Shown here: one piece after another, positions 1-12,484 of the stretch
Layout of the letters: each line of letters starts with the position of its first letter
Position numbering within the stretch: position 1 is the stretch's first letter
From: Heliopora coerulea
Lineage: Eukaryota > Cnidaria > Anthozoa > Scleralcyonacea > Helioporidae
DNA length: 64,000 bases
Direction: 5' to 3'
Assembly (NCBI GenBank): GCA_030142905.1
Contig: JASJOG010000014.1
Coordinates: 806,001-870,000, forward strand
Notes under the pieces: model-generated
Seen by the model: the letters and a program-made list of their open reading frames with translations, nothing else
Told to the model about the DNA's origin: nothing
The model's database searches: none
Made by a program: the position numbers and the translations under genes

Positions 1-1044
1 ATAGGGAAATACTGTATCTTTTTAAACACAGGAAAAGTACGGCCCCAATGTATTTTTATAAATCCAAAGATATTTTATGCTTTTTATTCCTTCTTAATTT
101 TTTGTCGTCTTGATTTCTGGAAGGGGTTTGAGCTCAAACCACAGCATTTAAATGTTTTTGACGAGTTACCATGTCTTCTCTTCTTATTCGGTTTCATTTT
201 CAATTTTACAAACTGAAGAATAATTGAACGACAGTCCAATGCACGAACTAAACCAATAACCAGTAGTACGTCACCTGAATACAAGCAATTACCAGAACAC
301 TTTACGGTTTATTCTTTCTCATATAAAGATTGAATTCCCGAAGCAGATGGAACGACAACTGCTGCGATTAACATTACAAACAAGATTTCGAAGGACATTC
401 TAGTAGTTGTATTCTGCAGATGTATCACGGGAGCCGGCCATTTCAAAGAAATGCGCATGCTAAGAGTGTGGTACCAAGAACGGACGATTTATGCCCGACA
501 GGCCAGGCATATGGCCCGATGGATGTATCTGTCATAAATCGGACTTCGGAGTTACTTAACTGATTGTTTGGTAAGGGACGTCGTTTTCCAATGTATTCTG
601 TTTTAGGAAAGTTTTTTATTATTATGACTTCTGTTTGAAATTCAAATGATTTAATCTATTGATTCATATTGAAGTCATTTCACATGCTGTTTGATCTGGA
701 CAACCGATAGAAAGAAAGTAAATTCAAACGGCTCACTTAGCGTTTGACATAACGTTTAAGACGTTCAGAGAACAGTGATACTCTGCGAAGAAAATTTTTC
801 CCGATATGTGTGAGTGAGTTCGCTAACTGAAATTTTAGAAATTGAGAGAACAGGTTATCTAAAGGTTCAGTGAATTGAAGAAACCAGCCAAGGAAGAGAA
901 GTTGTGAACGTGGATGCCCAAGTAAAATTTCCGTGCTATTAGGTTTTGGAATCGTACTTTACAACGTCTTCAAGATGTTATGTAGTTGTCGTCATGCATA
1001 ATGTGTTATTGATAAAAACAGTTCTCTAACGTTCCCAAATTGCC
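1..1044. other. Intergenic, no gene recognised
   Basis: I see no supported coding region here. Positions 340-440 match 28224-28318 in direct orientation, with shared words such as ATTAACATTACAAACAAGAT, so a dispersed repeat lies there. The rest is unremarkable A+T-rich sequence. Confidence 0.5.
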
Positions 1045-1170
1045 TTAGTCCCAGTGCAAACGTCGAACTTTTCATGTGCCGAATCTAATGTTAATGAGCA
1101 AGGTCCTTTGTTCAAACTGATTTGCATTAGATTCGGCATGTGGAATGTTCGACGTTTGAACTGGGCCTTA
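1045..1170. repeat. Foldback MITE-like element
   Basis: The two ends are inverted copies of one another. The left end begins TTAGTCCCAGTGCAAACGTC, and the right end reads inward as a close match through the shared block CGAATCTAATG. The arms are about 45 nt around a spacer of about 35 nt. No coding capacity is visible, so it is probably a non-autonomous DNA transposon. Confidence 0.6.
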
Positions 1171-1571
1171 ACATGTTCTCCACTATGCTCGGCAATTTCT
1201 TAAAAAACTTTTAGAATTGAGTTGGGATCATGAATACTGTTGATGTATGTTTGGAAAATCCGGGGGTTTATTGAGCGTATGCCGTTAATGTCATCCGCCA
1301 GGTTGGTGTTCCTTAACGAAAGAATTTTCACCACCATCTGTCGTTAGGTACACCAACATGGCCACCATGCCCTTCGTTGTTCTAGTTTCTGGGTACTTAG
1401 TACGTACGCTTGGTAAACACTTGATGGCAATGATAAACTTAAACCGCTGCTAATCAGCTGGATCTTTTCCTTACAAGCGAGGACGTTAGCTTTAAAACGT
1501 AAACGCTTGAATTTTTCCTGTTCTTTGCATTCTGTGTTTGCAATTTTATTTCATCTGTTTTTGTTCTCGGT

Positions 1572-1915
1572 GTCCGACCACTGATCTATGGAGAAGACTG
1601 GATCGAGCATTCCATGTTCAGAAATTGAAGCCGGAAGTGGATTGCCGTGGCCATTGCTGAGGGACCAACTGTGCGACCTCTGTAAGGTCCATATAGGGTT
1701 TCTGTTGACAAAGCTGTCTTTCGATCTACGAGGTCGTTCCGTTTTGCCATATAAAGGATCAGGAAATATTTTTGAAAGTGCTGGGCAAAACGATTTACAG
1801 CGACTTTGGTTCCTTAGAAATGGTGCGGGTCAAATTTCGCCGGCTTTATTTTCGGTCGGCTCTAGAACGTAACTGCTAAGACCAGGTAACCGTGTGGGGA
1901 CTGGGACTGGGAAAC
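1572..1915 (+). repeat. Dispersed repeat, longer copy
   Basis: The outer parts of this segment match the opposite strand of 10190-10315: ACTGATCTNTGGAGAAGACT at one end and AGACCAGGTA with CCGTGTGG at the other. The 10-kb copy lacks most of the middle. A 94-codon open frame at 1588-1872 falls inside it and matches no family I know, so I treat the segment as a repeat. Confidence 0.45.
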
Positions 1916-2037
1916 AAAGAATATTCCCCTCGTCCACCGCGCGAAGTGCGGTGCGAGGGTACTAATCTCGACGTGCGTGGAGTCCTTTTACACGCGTGAT
2001 GACTAGGGAGAAAAATTTTCACTTTGCGTATCTATCT

Positions 2038-2040
<3 letters not shown>

Positions 2041-2081
<41 letters not shown>

Positions 2082-2241
2082 CATCAGTATAAGTTCAAAC
2101 TTTATTTTACTATCAACGTTTCGTGGCCTGCCCCTTTATCAGGGGCAGGCCCCGAAACGTTGATAGTAAAATAAAGTTTGAACTTATACTGATGATTTAT
2201 ATTGTTTTAAGTTTTTGGTTTGCTGGTTATTTGAAGTTTTA

Positions 2242-2276
<35 letters not shown>
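2041..2276. repeat. Palindrome bracketed by (TA)n tracts
   Basis: Positions 2041-2077 and about 2247-2276 are (TA)n microsatellites. Between them, 2078-2199 is a near-perfect palindrome with arms of about 57 nt and a loop of a few bases near 2138. Each arm contains CTGATAA followed by GGGGCAGGCC and GAAACG. This resembles a decayed hammerhead core in which the G of CTGATGA has become A. It fits the hammerhead-bearing PLE ends seen later in the window. Confidence 0.6.
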
Positions 2277-2279
<3 letters not shown>

Positions 2280-2641
2280 TATATATGCATGGATTCCGGT
2301 CACTCAAGAAGGCCGTGTGCAAGCTTGGGGACTGGTATGTTGTTGATGAAACCTTAGATTACATAGGTCCGTATCGAAGCAAATCGGTTTGGTCTCGGTT
2401 TTTTTCCGTTTTATGGATCTCTCAGACGTTGTTTCCATCATTTGAACACTGAAGCCAGTAAATGATTTAAGACCGGCAAACGAAATGGTTCTCTTGGCGC
2501 TTGCGACTGGTTTCACTTTTGTAGTCCATCTTAGTATCTGGATAATTTGTGACTAGAAACAGCAAATCCCAAAGTTAGCTCCTTGGAATATGCATTTGCC
2601 AACTGTTCATTTGTTGGAGCAACGCTTTGTCTTAGTTCTTC

Positions 2642-2649
2642 CTGATAAA
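2642..2649. repeat. hAT target-site duplication, left
   Basis: CTGATAAA lies directly outside the left inverted repeat and is repeated exactly at 6539-6546. Eight-bp duplications are the hallmark of hAT transposition. Confidence 0.9.
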
Positions 2650-3187
2650 CAGGGCCGCCGAGAGGTCTTGTGGGGCCCGGGGCAAGAAATCTTTCGGGGG
2701 CCCTAATGACGCCACGTATGAGTGATGTCATATATGGAGTGACGTCACATGTAAGCATTGTTGCTGCTATTACCAATAATTGGCAATAAAAACACTTTTA
2801 ATTCAAAAATTATCATAAGTTGTTATTTGGTAATTATCTCTAATCCTTTACAATTATGGAACTTATTGATTATAAACATCAACGTAACTACATTGCATAC
2901 CTACATAACTAAATTGATATATAAAGATATTTAAAAAAGAATACATATTAAAATATAGATAGATAAGAAAAAAAGCATCTGCCGTGTTTATTTTGACTTT
3001 GATTGGGCACGGCATGTGTGTGCACTAATTCACCGTGACTGGACAGTTGTTTGAAGATATTTTATTTCGCCCCAAGTCATAGACAAAGCCAAAGATAAAT
3101 ACGGCAAATTGTCTTCCCTCTTAAAGAAGGCTCAGCTAGATGCCGAGGGCTTACAAGACAAGCTCGATCTCTGGACATTAGGATTGT

Positions 3188-5846
3188 CTAGAATCTGGGT
3201 TTTTCAGCCGCAAAAGTGCCGATTAAGTCTCCAAAGTCTAGGCATCTTGCCAGGCGATGCTCTATGGATAGTATCATCAGGTTGGCCATCCTCTCATGTC
3301 ATCGTCGATCGCAGCCTATTTTTTATCAGAGCAAGTTTGCTGAAGGAACGTTCCCCTGATGCCACCGATACAGGAATAGCCAGGAAAACACGAAGGCAAA
3401 TGTAAATCTGCGGATACAAGGACTGGATCTTCTTCTCAAAAATATAATTTAGCAAAGCTAATGCCTTGTTTCTCTTAGCTGTTATCCCATCCCCAAGACC
3501 ACTACAAAATTTGGCATAATGGCGAAGCTCCTCCTTTAGGTCGTCCTTGATGACATTATTGGGATAGCTCTCAGCAGCGCTTTTGGCTTGTTTCTCGACA
3601 ACTTCATGGCTTGGATTTGTAGGAGGATTCACGATGAACTCAAACATGTTTGCAATTTTCTCCACCGCTTCAAATCGTTCCGTTAGCTGCAGCAAAAGAT
3701 TGTCCAAAGCCAGGTAGAAGATGTTTACTTTGAATGCTTCTTCTTGGATAGAATGGACATGCTCCTCTGTTTCATTCGGATTTCTGATCGTTTTCTTTCT
3801 CAAACGTTTTTCTTTCAATGTTGTCGGCTGTTCCAAGGTGGGTTGAAACCATCTTTGCCTTATCAAGCACATTTCCCCACGAATCTCGAAGGGTCTGGAT
3901 ATCCTCGCGTAAGCAGCCAAGATATTTGGCTTCTTTTGCGATAGAGATGTCTGCATATTGCAGAAGCTTGTTGACATCATCTATACACTGGAGGGTTTTG
4001 AACCAAACTGTTGCCAGTTTAGTAAGTATTCAAATGACTTCATCCATGTGAGTAGGTATTCGGAATCACTGTAAGCTTCAGCTGTTAAATCAAGCTCGGT
4101 TTGCATTTTGGAGAGGGCCTCAAGCATCTTCTTGTGATTCTTCACGAGTGGTCTGATTGCATAGATTCTTGCGCTCCATCTGGTTTGTGATAGACTGTGC
4201 AATGAAATGCCTACGGTTTCCTTCAGAATTTTCCAACGGGATGGACTTGAAGAAAACAAATTATAAAGCTTTTGGACATTGCCAAAAAAGATCTTGATCT
4301 CAGGTGCCACCTCAACCGCATACACACTACATAAATTCAATGTGTGTATGCTACATGGGGCATAAAAGGCCTGAGGATTTTTTTCCAAGATTAAAGCTTG
4401 CACCTCTTTGTAGCACCCGGACATGTTTGAGCCGTTATCATAGCACTGGCCTCTGCATCTAGCAAGGGCGATCTTGTGATCTTCTAGATTGCAAAGGATA
4501 GTTTGACTGATGTCTTCACCTTTCTTCTTCTCAAAATCTTTGATGGTAAGAAATCTCTCAACCACTTGCCAGGTGCTGTTCTTGAGAACAGTATATCGTA
4601 ATACGAAGGCGAGTTGTTCTGTATGAGAAACATCTGGTGTTCGGTCCACTATCAGACCATAATAGAAGGACCGATCTATTTCTGATAAGATTTCATCTAG
4701 AATCTTTCTTGCACAGATAGACAGGAACTCGTTTTGACTTTGCCATGACAAATAATGAGCTTGCATGCGCTGCCTCCTTTTTTGATGCTTCATGACCGTA
4801 CGTAAATGTTCCTTTATTGTTGGATTGTAAGAGCTAATGAGTTCTAGAATTCCAAGAAATAAACCGTTGCCCAAATCTCCTACATCAGAACTCGAGCCTC
4901 TAAAGGGAAGATTTCTTTCAGCCAAGAAAAGCGTCACTTCAAGCAGACATCTCAAAATCTTTCTCCATCTCTTGTGCTCTGCAGCAAACACCTCTTGTTA
5001 AAGGCGGTCTATTCCACTCTTATTCTCCAAAGAAACGAGGAGGTCTCTCCACATGATATAATTAGAGACGTGCATTACACTTCTCTCGTGGGTCTGTACT
5101 TTCTCATACAGTTTTCGCCAGTTGTCTTTACAACCTAGTTCGGGATGACTGAAATCAGATAGTGCCAAAGAGGGGGGGGGGGGGTTAGTGTTGAAAAGGT
5201 AACATGAGAAGCAGTAAAGACTCGATGCCATTTCGCTCCATACCAGCCAGTCCCTGTTAACTGTTTTACCATTGATCATTCTCTTGGAAAATATGCTCAT
5301 TGGAAAAGATCTATTATTGGTATCTTTTGGCAAGTTGTTTGGAATTGTCGGAGGTCCCATGAGAGCAATGGTATCTCTGTCTTTGTCAGAAAGCCTTTTC
5401 CACCTTGCGACATCATTACTCGGTGGTACTGGGGCGGGATCAGTGATTTCATCAATAACATTGGCAATTAATTTTTCTGATCCTGTTGATTCACTTGAAG
5501 TTGATGGACCCAATACTTGGATGGGTGTTTTCTCGTAATCCTTCATATCAGCTGCTGTCATTGTAGAATCTCGTAATCTGTCTTCGTTGGTTGGACTGAC
5601 ACCATGCTCCCATGACCGTTTTTCCTCTTGAATAGGCGAGTTACTTGCTTCACAAAGGATTTCTTCAGATTCTTCGTCATTTGAAGCATCCTGCGTTTCT
5701 TCTTCTAAATTCCTCGTAGACGTTGCTATTTCTCCAAATTCACCCCAGTTAAGTTGATCTAATGTCCGTCTTCTTTTTTCCTCATTCTGTAACCGTGCCT
5801 CCTTTTGCTTCCTTTTGGCACAACCGGATAGATACCTTCTCATCAT
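3188..5846 (-). pseudogene. hAT transposase, ZMYM1-like, with one stop and about three frameshifts
   Basis: On the minus strand, a charged N-terminal region is followed by a TTF-type zinc-finger segment (RMINGKTVNRDWLVWSE, then SSLYCFSCYLF). Next come the RNase-H-like hAT core (LIVDRTPDVSHTEQL, GQCYDNGSNMSGCYKEVQAL) and the C-terminal dimerisation region (VSVASGERSFSKLALIKNR). This order is typical of hAT proteins related to ZMYM1 with a DUF4371 core. An in-frame TAA lies at 4998-5000. The frame shifts near 4020, near 3790 and near 3300; with each corrected, homologous-looking residues continue to a stop at 3188. It encodes no functional protein as it stands. Confidence 0.85.
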
Positions 5847-6227
5847 TCAGACTGCTGTTTGAATATTAATAATTATTACTGCTTTTGCGACTCAGCGACT
5901 GTAATGCAACTGTGACCGTCAGACTTGTGCAATGAGTGAAACCCCCAGAAGCGTGACACGATATCAGTATTTAAGCATACAAGCAGGCGCATCAAAAGTG
6001 TTGAAAGTTAGTACAGTAAATAGTTACGCAACCAAACTTTCTATCACATCATGTCATCATAGATTCATAGTATCAAAGATTTATTGGGCGGAAATCTTAA
6101 TGGAAGTATGAATATCAGAGCCCAACTCCGAATTCTATTGTAAAGCCATCTCATAAGAAAACGGAACAAACAAACACACTTTGATGTTTCGTTTCAGAGT
6201 GATTATATCACGTTAAAAGACCAATAA

Positions 6228-6416
6228 TTTGAGATCACGCTTTTCGGAGTCCCGCGCCTTCTGGGGCCCTTTGCTTTCCGGGGCCCCGTGCATTCTGGAA
6301 CCCCACCCTTTTGGGGGCCTCACGCTTCCCAGGGCACCCTGCACTTTGTGGGCTCCCTCGCTTTGCGCGGCCCCAGTGCATTCCAGCGCCTCGCGCTTTT
6401 GTGGGGCCCCTGCGCC
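6228..6416. repeat. G+C-rich subterminal tandem repeat of the hAT element
   Basis: About ten copies of a loose 17-19 bp unit, each with a core like GCxTTCTGGGGCCCC, lie about 120 bp inside the right end of the hAT element. hAT transposases commonly bind repeated subterminal motifs, so this may be the binding array. That role is inferred from position. The open frames across it are low-complexity artefacts. Confidence 0.55.
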
Positions 6417-6538
6417 GCCTACAATCCCCAAACGAAGAAAAAAAATAAATTAAAAAAATGTGAATAACTATTTCGGGGGCTCCTCTCCAGTTGGGGGCCC
6501 GGGGGAGCTTGCTTCCCCCTCCCCTCTCGGCGGCCCTG

Positions 6539-6546
6539 CTGATAAA
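6539..6546. repeat. hAT target-site duplication, right
   Basis: CTGATAAA directly follows the right inverted repeat and is identical to 2642-2649. Confidence 0.9.
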
Positions 6547-7870
6547 TATGAACAAAAGATGTATGGGAACTCGCTTATGTGAGAACATTTGCTGTGCGAC
6601 TAAGTGTAAACGACATTCTTCGCTGAAGTTGAATAGATGCAGATTTGTATAAATCTCGAGATTTTTCACGTTCTGGTAACCACTTACCTGAGCTACACAA
6701 TCACAGGTACGTCTGAATCGAGTAGCTTTGAAATACAAGTTCTGCGAACGGAATTGTTTTGAGCAGCTTTCAAAAGTAGCTTTCCGAATTCACTCTTCCC
6801 TAAGGGAGACTTACTGTACCTATTATTATCACCTGGATTTTGCTGGTGTTTATTGGTGAAGTAGAACGAAGATTCTGGTTGATTCATCTCTGTAGGACGA
6901 TTAGTTTTGAACATTTTGCAGTATTTAACCGGACAGCGTTCATGGTCAATTGCTTGAGAAGTGAGATAGCACACTCATCGTCCAGAAAAGTTGTCCAGGC
7001 CATGACAGTCTTTGGATGCTTTCTCCGCTTTCCACACAAAGATTTTATCGCCTCAATCAGGAATTTTTCGCTATGAAATGTCCCGCACTGAAAACGTTAG
7101 GATGTATTTTTGGTTCGAAACAAAAATGCAAGGTAAACAGCCAACAGGTAACTCGTTGCAAAGCTACTTGTTTTTGGTCACCAAATTATCCTTCGGCAAA
7201 ACTGTTATGAAACACACATTCCATCAACTAACTTGGTGGTCTGCAATTTATTATGAATTAAATGAAATCTATAAAACGTCTACGTAATCTATTGTGAAAA
7301 TAGCTGCTATGAATAGGTAGACGATCGTATCACAAAAGTTGTAATGTTTGTTTGAGTTTTGTCTAATTTTAGACATGTGAAGTTGTTACTTTATTTTTGT
7401 AACCGCCACCATAATTAGTCCTCTCGAAAATGTCAGTTACCGATCTGGCTTAAAAGGTTTTTGTTCATGTTATCAAATGTAAGGTCAAGGTACAAGTTGG
7501 TATTGTTAAATTCTAGCTCTGGTTTGTATTAGTCCCGCCTATATTGATTGAATACTTAGCTAAATTCCAGATATGACGTAATCCCTATTCAGATCAGATT
7601 TACGAACTCGAAATACGATGTGAAACTGTGAAATGACATAACTGAGATAAGAATTTGTATATGCTGATTTTACCATTATAATTTTACAAAGAACTATATA
7701 CATTTAGTACTGGAAGATCTTTTTCAAACATCCTTGTTGATTATGTTACATTCCAAATAACGCTTTCGCCCGGCAGAGCGAGGGACTTGGTCAGAATGTA
7801 TCTGATTGGTCAACTACCTACCAAAAGCATAGAAAGAGATGCTCCTTTCACAACAGAAGAGCAGAGGAGA
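6547..7870. other. Intergenic, nothing recognised
   Basis: Short open frames around 6693-7287 overlap on both strands and show no domain. I see no repeats or RNA genes. The last 30 bases become purine-rich (GAAGAGCAGAGGAGAG). Confidence 0.4.
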
Positions 7871-8547
7871 GCCACAGAGTAAATAATCAACCAGAGGTGC
7901 AACTCGCGTGAAAATTTGTCCCAAATTTTTTATGCGCATGCGCTGGCCGCCATGTTCCTGGCAAGTTCCCCCGGCAGTTTTGACCTCATACGAATTTTTG
8001 CCATTTATATGTAAACAAAGTGAAGTTTGATTGTAGTACTAAACTGGTACATTGAAATTAGGTTTTCAAACCTATCGAGGGGTATTTGTTCAGTGAGCTT
8101 ACAAAATAAAATTTACTCCACAATTTACAAATATCGTACGAACGTGTTGACAACGCTCGATGGATTCAAACATGTGCTGAATTCTTGTTAATCTTACCAC
8201 GATTTTAAACAAGTCAAAAAGTGTTAAAAGATCAACTGGTATACATGTGCTTAGCAATTTTTTCGCTTGCCTCTTCTGGCCTTGCAATCACATTTAAGGT
8301 TGACGAAGACGGTAAAACCACTTCAATTATGCGAAAATTCAGTTCAGACGAGCACGAAAGTTATAGAACACATACCTACTCTGGGCGAGCGCTAGACCAC
8401 TGACTTAGAGGACAGTGGGCTAGACGCTTGCCAGGAACATGGCGGCGTTTGAATTAATGAGATGCGCGAGGCAACATGCGCGAGGATAGAAACATCAAAG
8501 CTACCGACAGTGAGCTGGACCTCTGGTAGACTATTTACTCTGTGGCA
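7871..8547. mobile_element. Inverted-repeat element inserted in GAGCAGA repeat
   Basis: The ends are inverted: CCACAGAGTAAATA on the left and TATTTACTCTGTGG on the right. Inside them are further inverted blocks, ACCAGAGGT near the ends and GCCATGTTCCTGGCAAG with its complement at about 7950-7967 and 8428-8446. It splits a purine-rich GAGCAGA repeat that resumes at 8548. A 60-codon open frame at 8221-8403 has no recognised domain. Confidence 0.6.
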
Positions 8548-8680
8548 GAGCAGAGCAGAGCAGACAACTACAGAAGAGAGCAGAAAAGAGGAGCCCACAG
8601 AGAGAGCAGAAAAGAGGAGCAGATAAAGCAGAGCTGAGAAGCCAGTAGAAGAGAACTCAGACTCGGAAGAGCTAGTAGCT
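8548..8680. repeat. Purine-rich GAGCAGA / AAGAGGAGC repeat
   Basis: This is an irregular tandem array of GAGCA, GAAAAGAGGAGC and similar units. The same sequence type occurs at 7845-7870, on the other side of the inserted inverted-repeat element. Confidence 0.6.
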
Positions 8681-9987
8681 GAACTGAACAGGAACTGAAC
8701 ATTTACGAACCATTAGTTATTGTATTTTGTTTTGGTGATTCCAATAAAGATCGCACTACCTTGCCAAAGCGTGACTATACTGAGCTAACTACCCCACCAT
8801 TTAACAAAACAGTTGTCCGCTTCAGTTTTTCTCACTTCGAGAGTGATTTGTGCATGATGACCTTTACCGTATTCGACCTGTAATGTTTTCATCAGGATTT
8901 TAAAACCTCTCAAGAAAGTTTAAAGTCGTTTTTGTGTAAATTTACCGATGAACCCTTTGTATTGAGGTGCCACTGAATGCTTAGTTGAAAATACGCAAGA
9001 GTTGCAGGTTTGTACACCATTTTTCTTTTTTATTGATGTTTTACCTTTGGAAAAAGTACGTCTTTTACTTGCCTCGTCTCGTTCTTCTTTCGACAAAACT
9101 TGTACAAGGTTTACTTGTCGTATGTTGTTTTATGTTCTGTATTTTTCGATTTTTGGTCAGCGATAAAAATGCAGAACTCATTCATGTTTTCTTTGTTTAT
9201 TTCGTTCGTTTCGTAATTCGTTTCATCTTCGTGGACAAAGAGTTGTACCTCCGGATGAATACTTAGCATAAATCTTCTTCATAGCACTTCTAATCGGCAT
9301 TTTTAACCAACTTTGAGATAATATAGAATTTATCAGTTTTTTAAGACAAAAAGTATCAAAAAAAAATTTTTACTCATGAGCTGTCCATGATGCTGATATC
9401 CTACCGGTAACCTTTGAGAATGATCCAATTTTAAGATGGAAAGCCTGGCTATCCAATAAAAAAATCTTTCTTTAAAGCAAAGTGAGTGAAAAGTTTGATT
9501 GGAAAACGACACGAAATATCTCAAGATCGCAACTAATACAGGGTCTTGCTATGAACATCCATTGATAAGCAGTAGAATTGTCAGAATGGATCTCTAATCA
9601 TTCATTAAACCGTTAAAGGTTATTCTCACCAAACGTTTTGTTTTAATAAACAGAATAGAAATTTTAAACGTAAATATGAAGACAAGCAGTTTAAATGTAA
9701 AATAATTTCCAGTTTGGGTGGTTAATATTTGTGGCCAAATATTGTGTTTTCTTTATTGCATTACCTCTTCCAGTTATAGTAAGGACGATTTGTCTTTTTG
9801 ACAACTTTGAGAGATTATTAATGTTACTTGGATCCTCGAGAGATGTATTGGAAGGGTGGGCGAGGGTTTGTTGCGTACACCTATTTCTAGTTTTTAACTG
9901 ATATCTTATCACCTAAGATTCAGGATAATCCTGGAATGTCAATGGTCATAAGATTCAGAATTATCCTGAATGTGATGGTGAGGATTA
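8681..9987. other. Intergenic, nothing recognised
   Basis: Open frames here are short, A+T-driven and carry no motif I recognise. I see no inverted or tandem repeat of note. Confidence 0.4.
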
Positions 9988-10110
9988 GTTTTAAGGGTTA
10001 GGATTAGGTTTAGGATTAAGGTTAGGGTTAGGGTTAGGGTTAGGATTCCAACGCTGACCCTAATCCTAACTTTAATCCTATTCTTAATTCTTACCGTTGT
10101 CTAGTTACCC
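9988..10110. repeat. Interstitial telomere-type repeats
   Basis: Several TTAGGG units stand in tandem at about 10020-10045, with degenerate forms on both sides (TTAGGATTA, TTTAGGATTAAG). They are followed by inverted, degenerate CCCTAATCC units to about 10085. TTAGGG is the usual metazoan telomere repeat, so this is an internal relic or a healed break. Confidence 0.7.
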
Positions 10111-10189
10111 CTTGTGACATTTTAACTTAAACCCCAACGACTAATTTCAAAAAGGTAATCAAGTAAATAAAATACTTGATTTTTCAGCC

Positions 10190-10315
10190 CCAGTCTCCAC
10201 ACGGTACCTGGTCTCAGTGATTACGTTCTGGTGCCGACCTTTGCCGATTTTTATTTTCTGGGCCTTTCAAACAATAATATTCTCGATCCAGTCTTCTCCA
10301 GAGATCAGTGTGTCT
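10190..10315 (-). repeat. Dispersed repeat, shorter inverted copy
   Basis: On the minus strand this matches the two outer parts of 1572-1915, lacking the central portion. It is non-coding as far as I can see. Confidence 0.5.
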
Positions 10316-11115
10316 GATATATATGACACCTAAGAACCAAAGAACCAGTTAGAGAACGAAGGAAAAACAAATAGAGAACAAAGAACAAACGAAAACAAAA
10401 TATCAGAGAGAAAAATTCCCACCGTATATTTGCTGCTAATACACTGACAAACTGAAAAAAATTCGACTTTTCTCGTCCTCTTATCCAGATTCGAAAATAT
10501 TTTGCCAAACTAAAGAAAATGTTCAATGTCTGTACTTCTCATCGTTAGTTGACGACTTTGCAGCTGTCAAGGCTGAGAAGTGCCTATTTTAAATTTTAAC
10601 ATATTTTGAGCAATAAAAAGACAAAAAGCACTATAGCACCTTGTTTAATTGTATAATATAAGAAGCTTCGATTGCATTAGAGAGGGCCGAGGGGCTCTCC
10701 CGTCAACAAAATTTGGTCCGGACGAATTGCCACCTATAGGTACCGCCCTGAATGGAGCACGTTAAATCATGAACCATTTCCTTATTCTCGAATACGATTC
10801 TTCGTCCTGATGTATGCGATTCAGTCACAAGAGTCTTAAGGTGGTTTGAATTTACTGAACTGAACGACATTCTTTTGAATGCCTGAATTACTAAACATCC
10901 TGAGATAAGAAGTTCAAAAATGGACGTGGCAAATGATAAAATGGAGAAGTCATCTACTGAGGCAGAATGACAGGTTTTAAAATAATGCGAAGGAATAACG
11001 GATGGGTGGACTTCCAACCAGTATGGGCAGAGGTTCCGACTGAGGTGTAAAAACTCAACTGTGGTGAAAAGGTACTTTTGAATGTTGTACAACACCCTGC
11101 CGTGTTGACTTGTTA

Positions 11116-11394
11116 ATCCGTAAAGCCTGGTTTACACTTGAACATATACATAAGCATCAGGACAAAACAAAAGGCAAATTAAAGGCATGAAGTCAAGTCT
11201 GTGACAAAAAGATCGTCTCAAGCGTAAGCATAAGATTGTAGTCCAAGAATAAGCGAATAGCTGAACAAAAGACGAAACAAAGAAAAATTCTTGTTTTATC
11301 TTCGCATGTCCCAGGGGATAAGTCATGCTCCGTTTTCGTATTGATCTTGTCCTTATGCTTATGCTGCTCGTGTGAACCAGGCTTAAACAACGCG
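11116..11394. mobile_element. MITE with GCCTGGTTTACAC ends
   Basis: The left end AAGCCTGGTTTACACTTG and the right end CGTGTGAACCAGGCTTAA are inverted. The interior holds repeated CATAAG words in both orientations (CATAAGCATCAG, GCGTAAGCATAAG). There is no transposase, so it looks like a non-autonomous DNA element. Confidence 0.6.
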
Positions 11395-11708
11395 AGATTC
11401 AGACGTTTGTGTATTCTATCCGTAAAGACAAAAAGTAGGCACACGGTGTGTGCATGTGTCCACTGACTGACATAAATAATATTAAGAAATACAGGTACCA
11501 AAATGGATCACAATGAACCGAATAAAAATAATTCTTTTGGTTTGGTAACGGTTTAAGTAACTAAATGCCCGTGGCTTTCCGCGCAAATGGCGTCTTGTAA
11601 GTGTGATCAGCACAAACACAATGGCTCCGTTGATATACACACATGACGAGAATCTGACACTTGTCCAAGTTGTGGAAACAAGAAAAAACACGAGTATCTT
11701 CTAAGTGC

Positions 11709-12005
11709 TGAATCAATGTAGAGTAGTTCCGATAGCTCTGTGGCAGAGAAAACTGACAATACGTATGGCTGCGAGGCTAATGAAACAGTCTCCTGTTGCA
11801 GGGACTGATATATTAGACCCGGGCAAAATTTGTTAAAGCAGACGAAGATGACGAATTCACCGATTCCACAAACGTCTTAATCGCACAATATTCGAAGTTA
11901 TCTAAGCCGCGTTTCTCTCCTTATTTTAAAAACTTTGGTCTGGATTACAGCTTTCCGCTTGTTGAGATAATGAACAACAGTGTTGTTTGGTGTCATATTT
12001 CAAGC
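11709..12005 (+). pseudogene. Unknown coding-like segment, copy 1 of a duplication
   Basis: This is homologous to 12485-12790. In the matching frame it keeps an acidic stretch (KADEDDEFTDSTNVL) and KPRFSPYFKNFGLD, but stop codons break the frame upstream. I recognise no family. Both copies share the protein-level pattern despite many base changes, so the source was probably coding. Confidence 0.4.
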
Positions 12006-12484
12006 TTCGAATTAAACGTGACGCATTTAACTTGTCAATATTAAGACTGGAGTAGGTGCCATTATAGCAAAGCAAACAGCAATTCTTGCAAAATAAGCAG
12101 CAGTAAATAAGGAGGTAACCCTGGCAACCAAGCCACGGGTCAACCCCCGGCACCTGTCACACTGTAAACAGTGGAATATTTGATACTTACCACATCTTAG
12201 AGAAAACCCAAAAAAGGAACACCCAATCTACTGGAGGTGGTGGGGTGGATGGGGCAAGCAAAGCAACTTGATGTGGTGATGGCAAGGCGGCAGGAGAACT
12301 AGATAACGCAAATGGTGTTGTGTGGCACCGCACCCCATCTGTGCATGTAAGGAAGATGCCGCTGGCCAGCAACTGTCTCCGGTTAACTTTGATTAATTAC
12401 TATCACTTTAAATTTGACGTCTGAACTGAAACTTGTCACTTGGGCCGAATTTTTACTGCATGAAGTGCGACGAATTAATTTATC

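Larger units (their letters stand above)
2650..6538 (-). mobile_element. Complete hAT transposon, ZMYM1-like, with dead transposase
   Basis: The element is 3889 bp. It begins CAGGGCCGCCGAGAGG and ends CCTCTCGGCGGCCCTG, and further inverted GGGGCCC-rich sequence lies just inside. Perfect 8-bp target duplications flank it. One transposase coding region fills the middle on the minus strand. A G+C-rich tandem repeat lies close to the right end at 6228-6416. The ends and duplications look intact while the coding region is broken, so it could move only if an enzyme were supplied elsewhere. Confidence 0.9.

Noticed and set aside
1588..1872. 94-codon frame with Cys residues
   Set aside because: Falls inside a dispersed repeat whose other copy lacks this part.
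6229..6738. Gly/Arg/Pro-rich frames on both strands
   Set aside because: They lie on the G+C-rich subterminal repeat of the hAT element and run out of its end.
10703..11095. 130-codon minus-strand open frame
   Set aside because: No recognisable domain, no splice or neighbour support, and typical of chance frames at this length.
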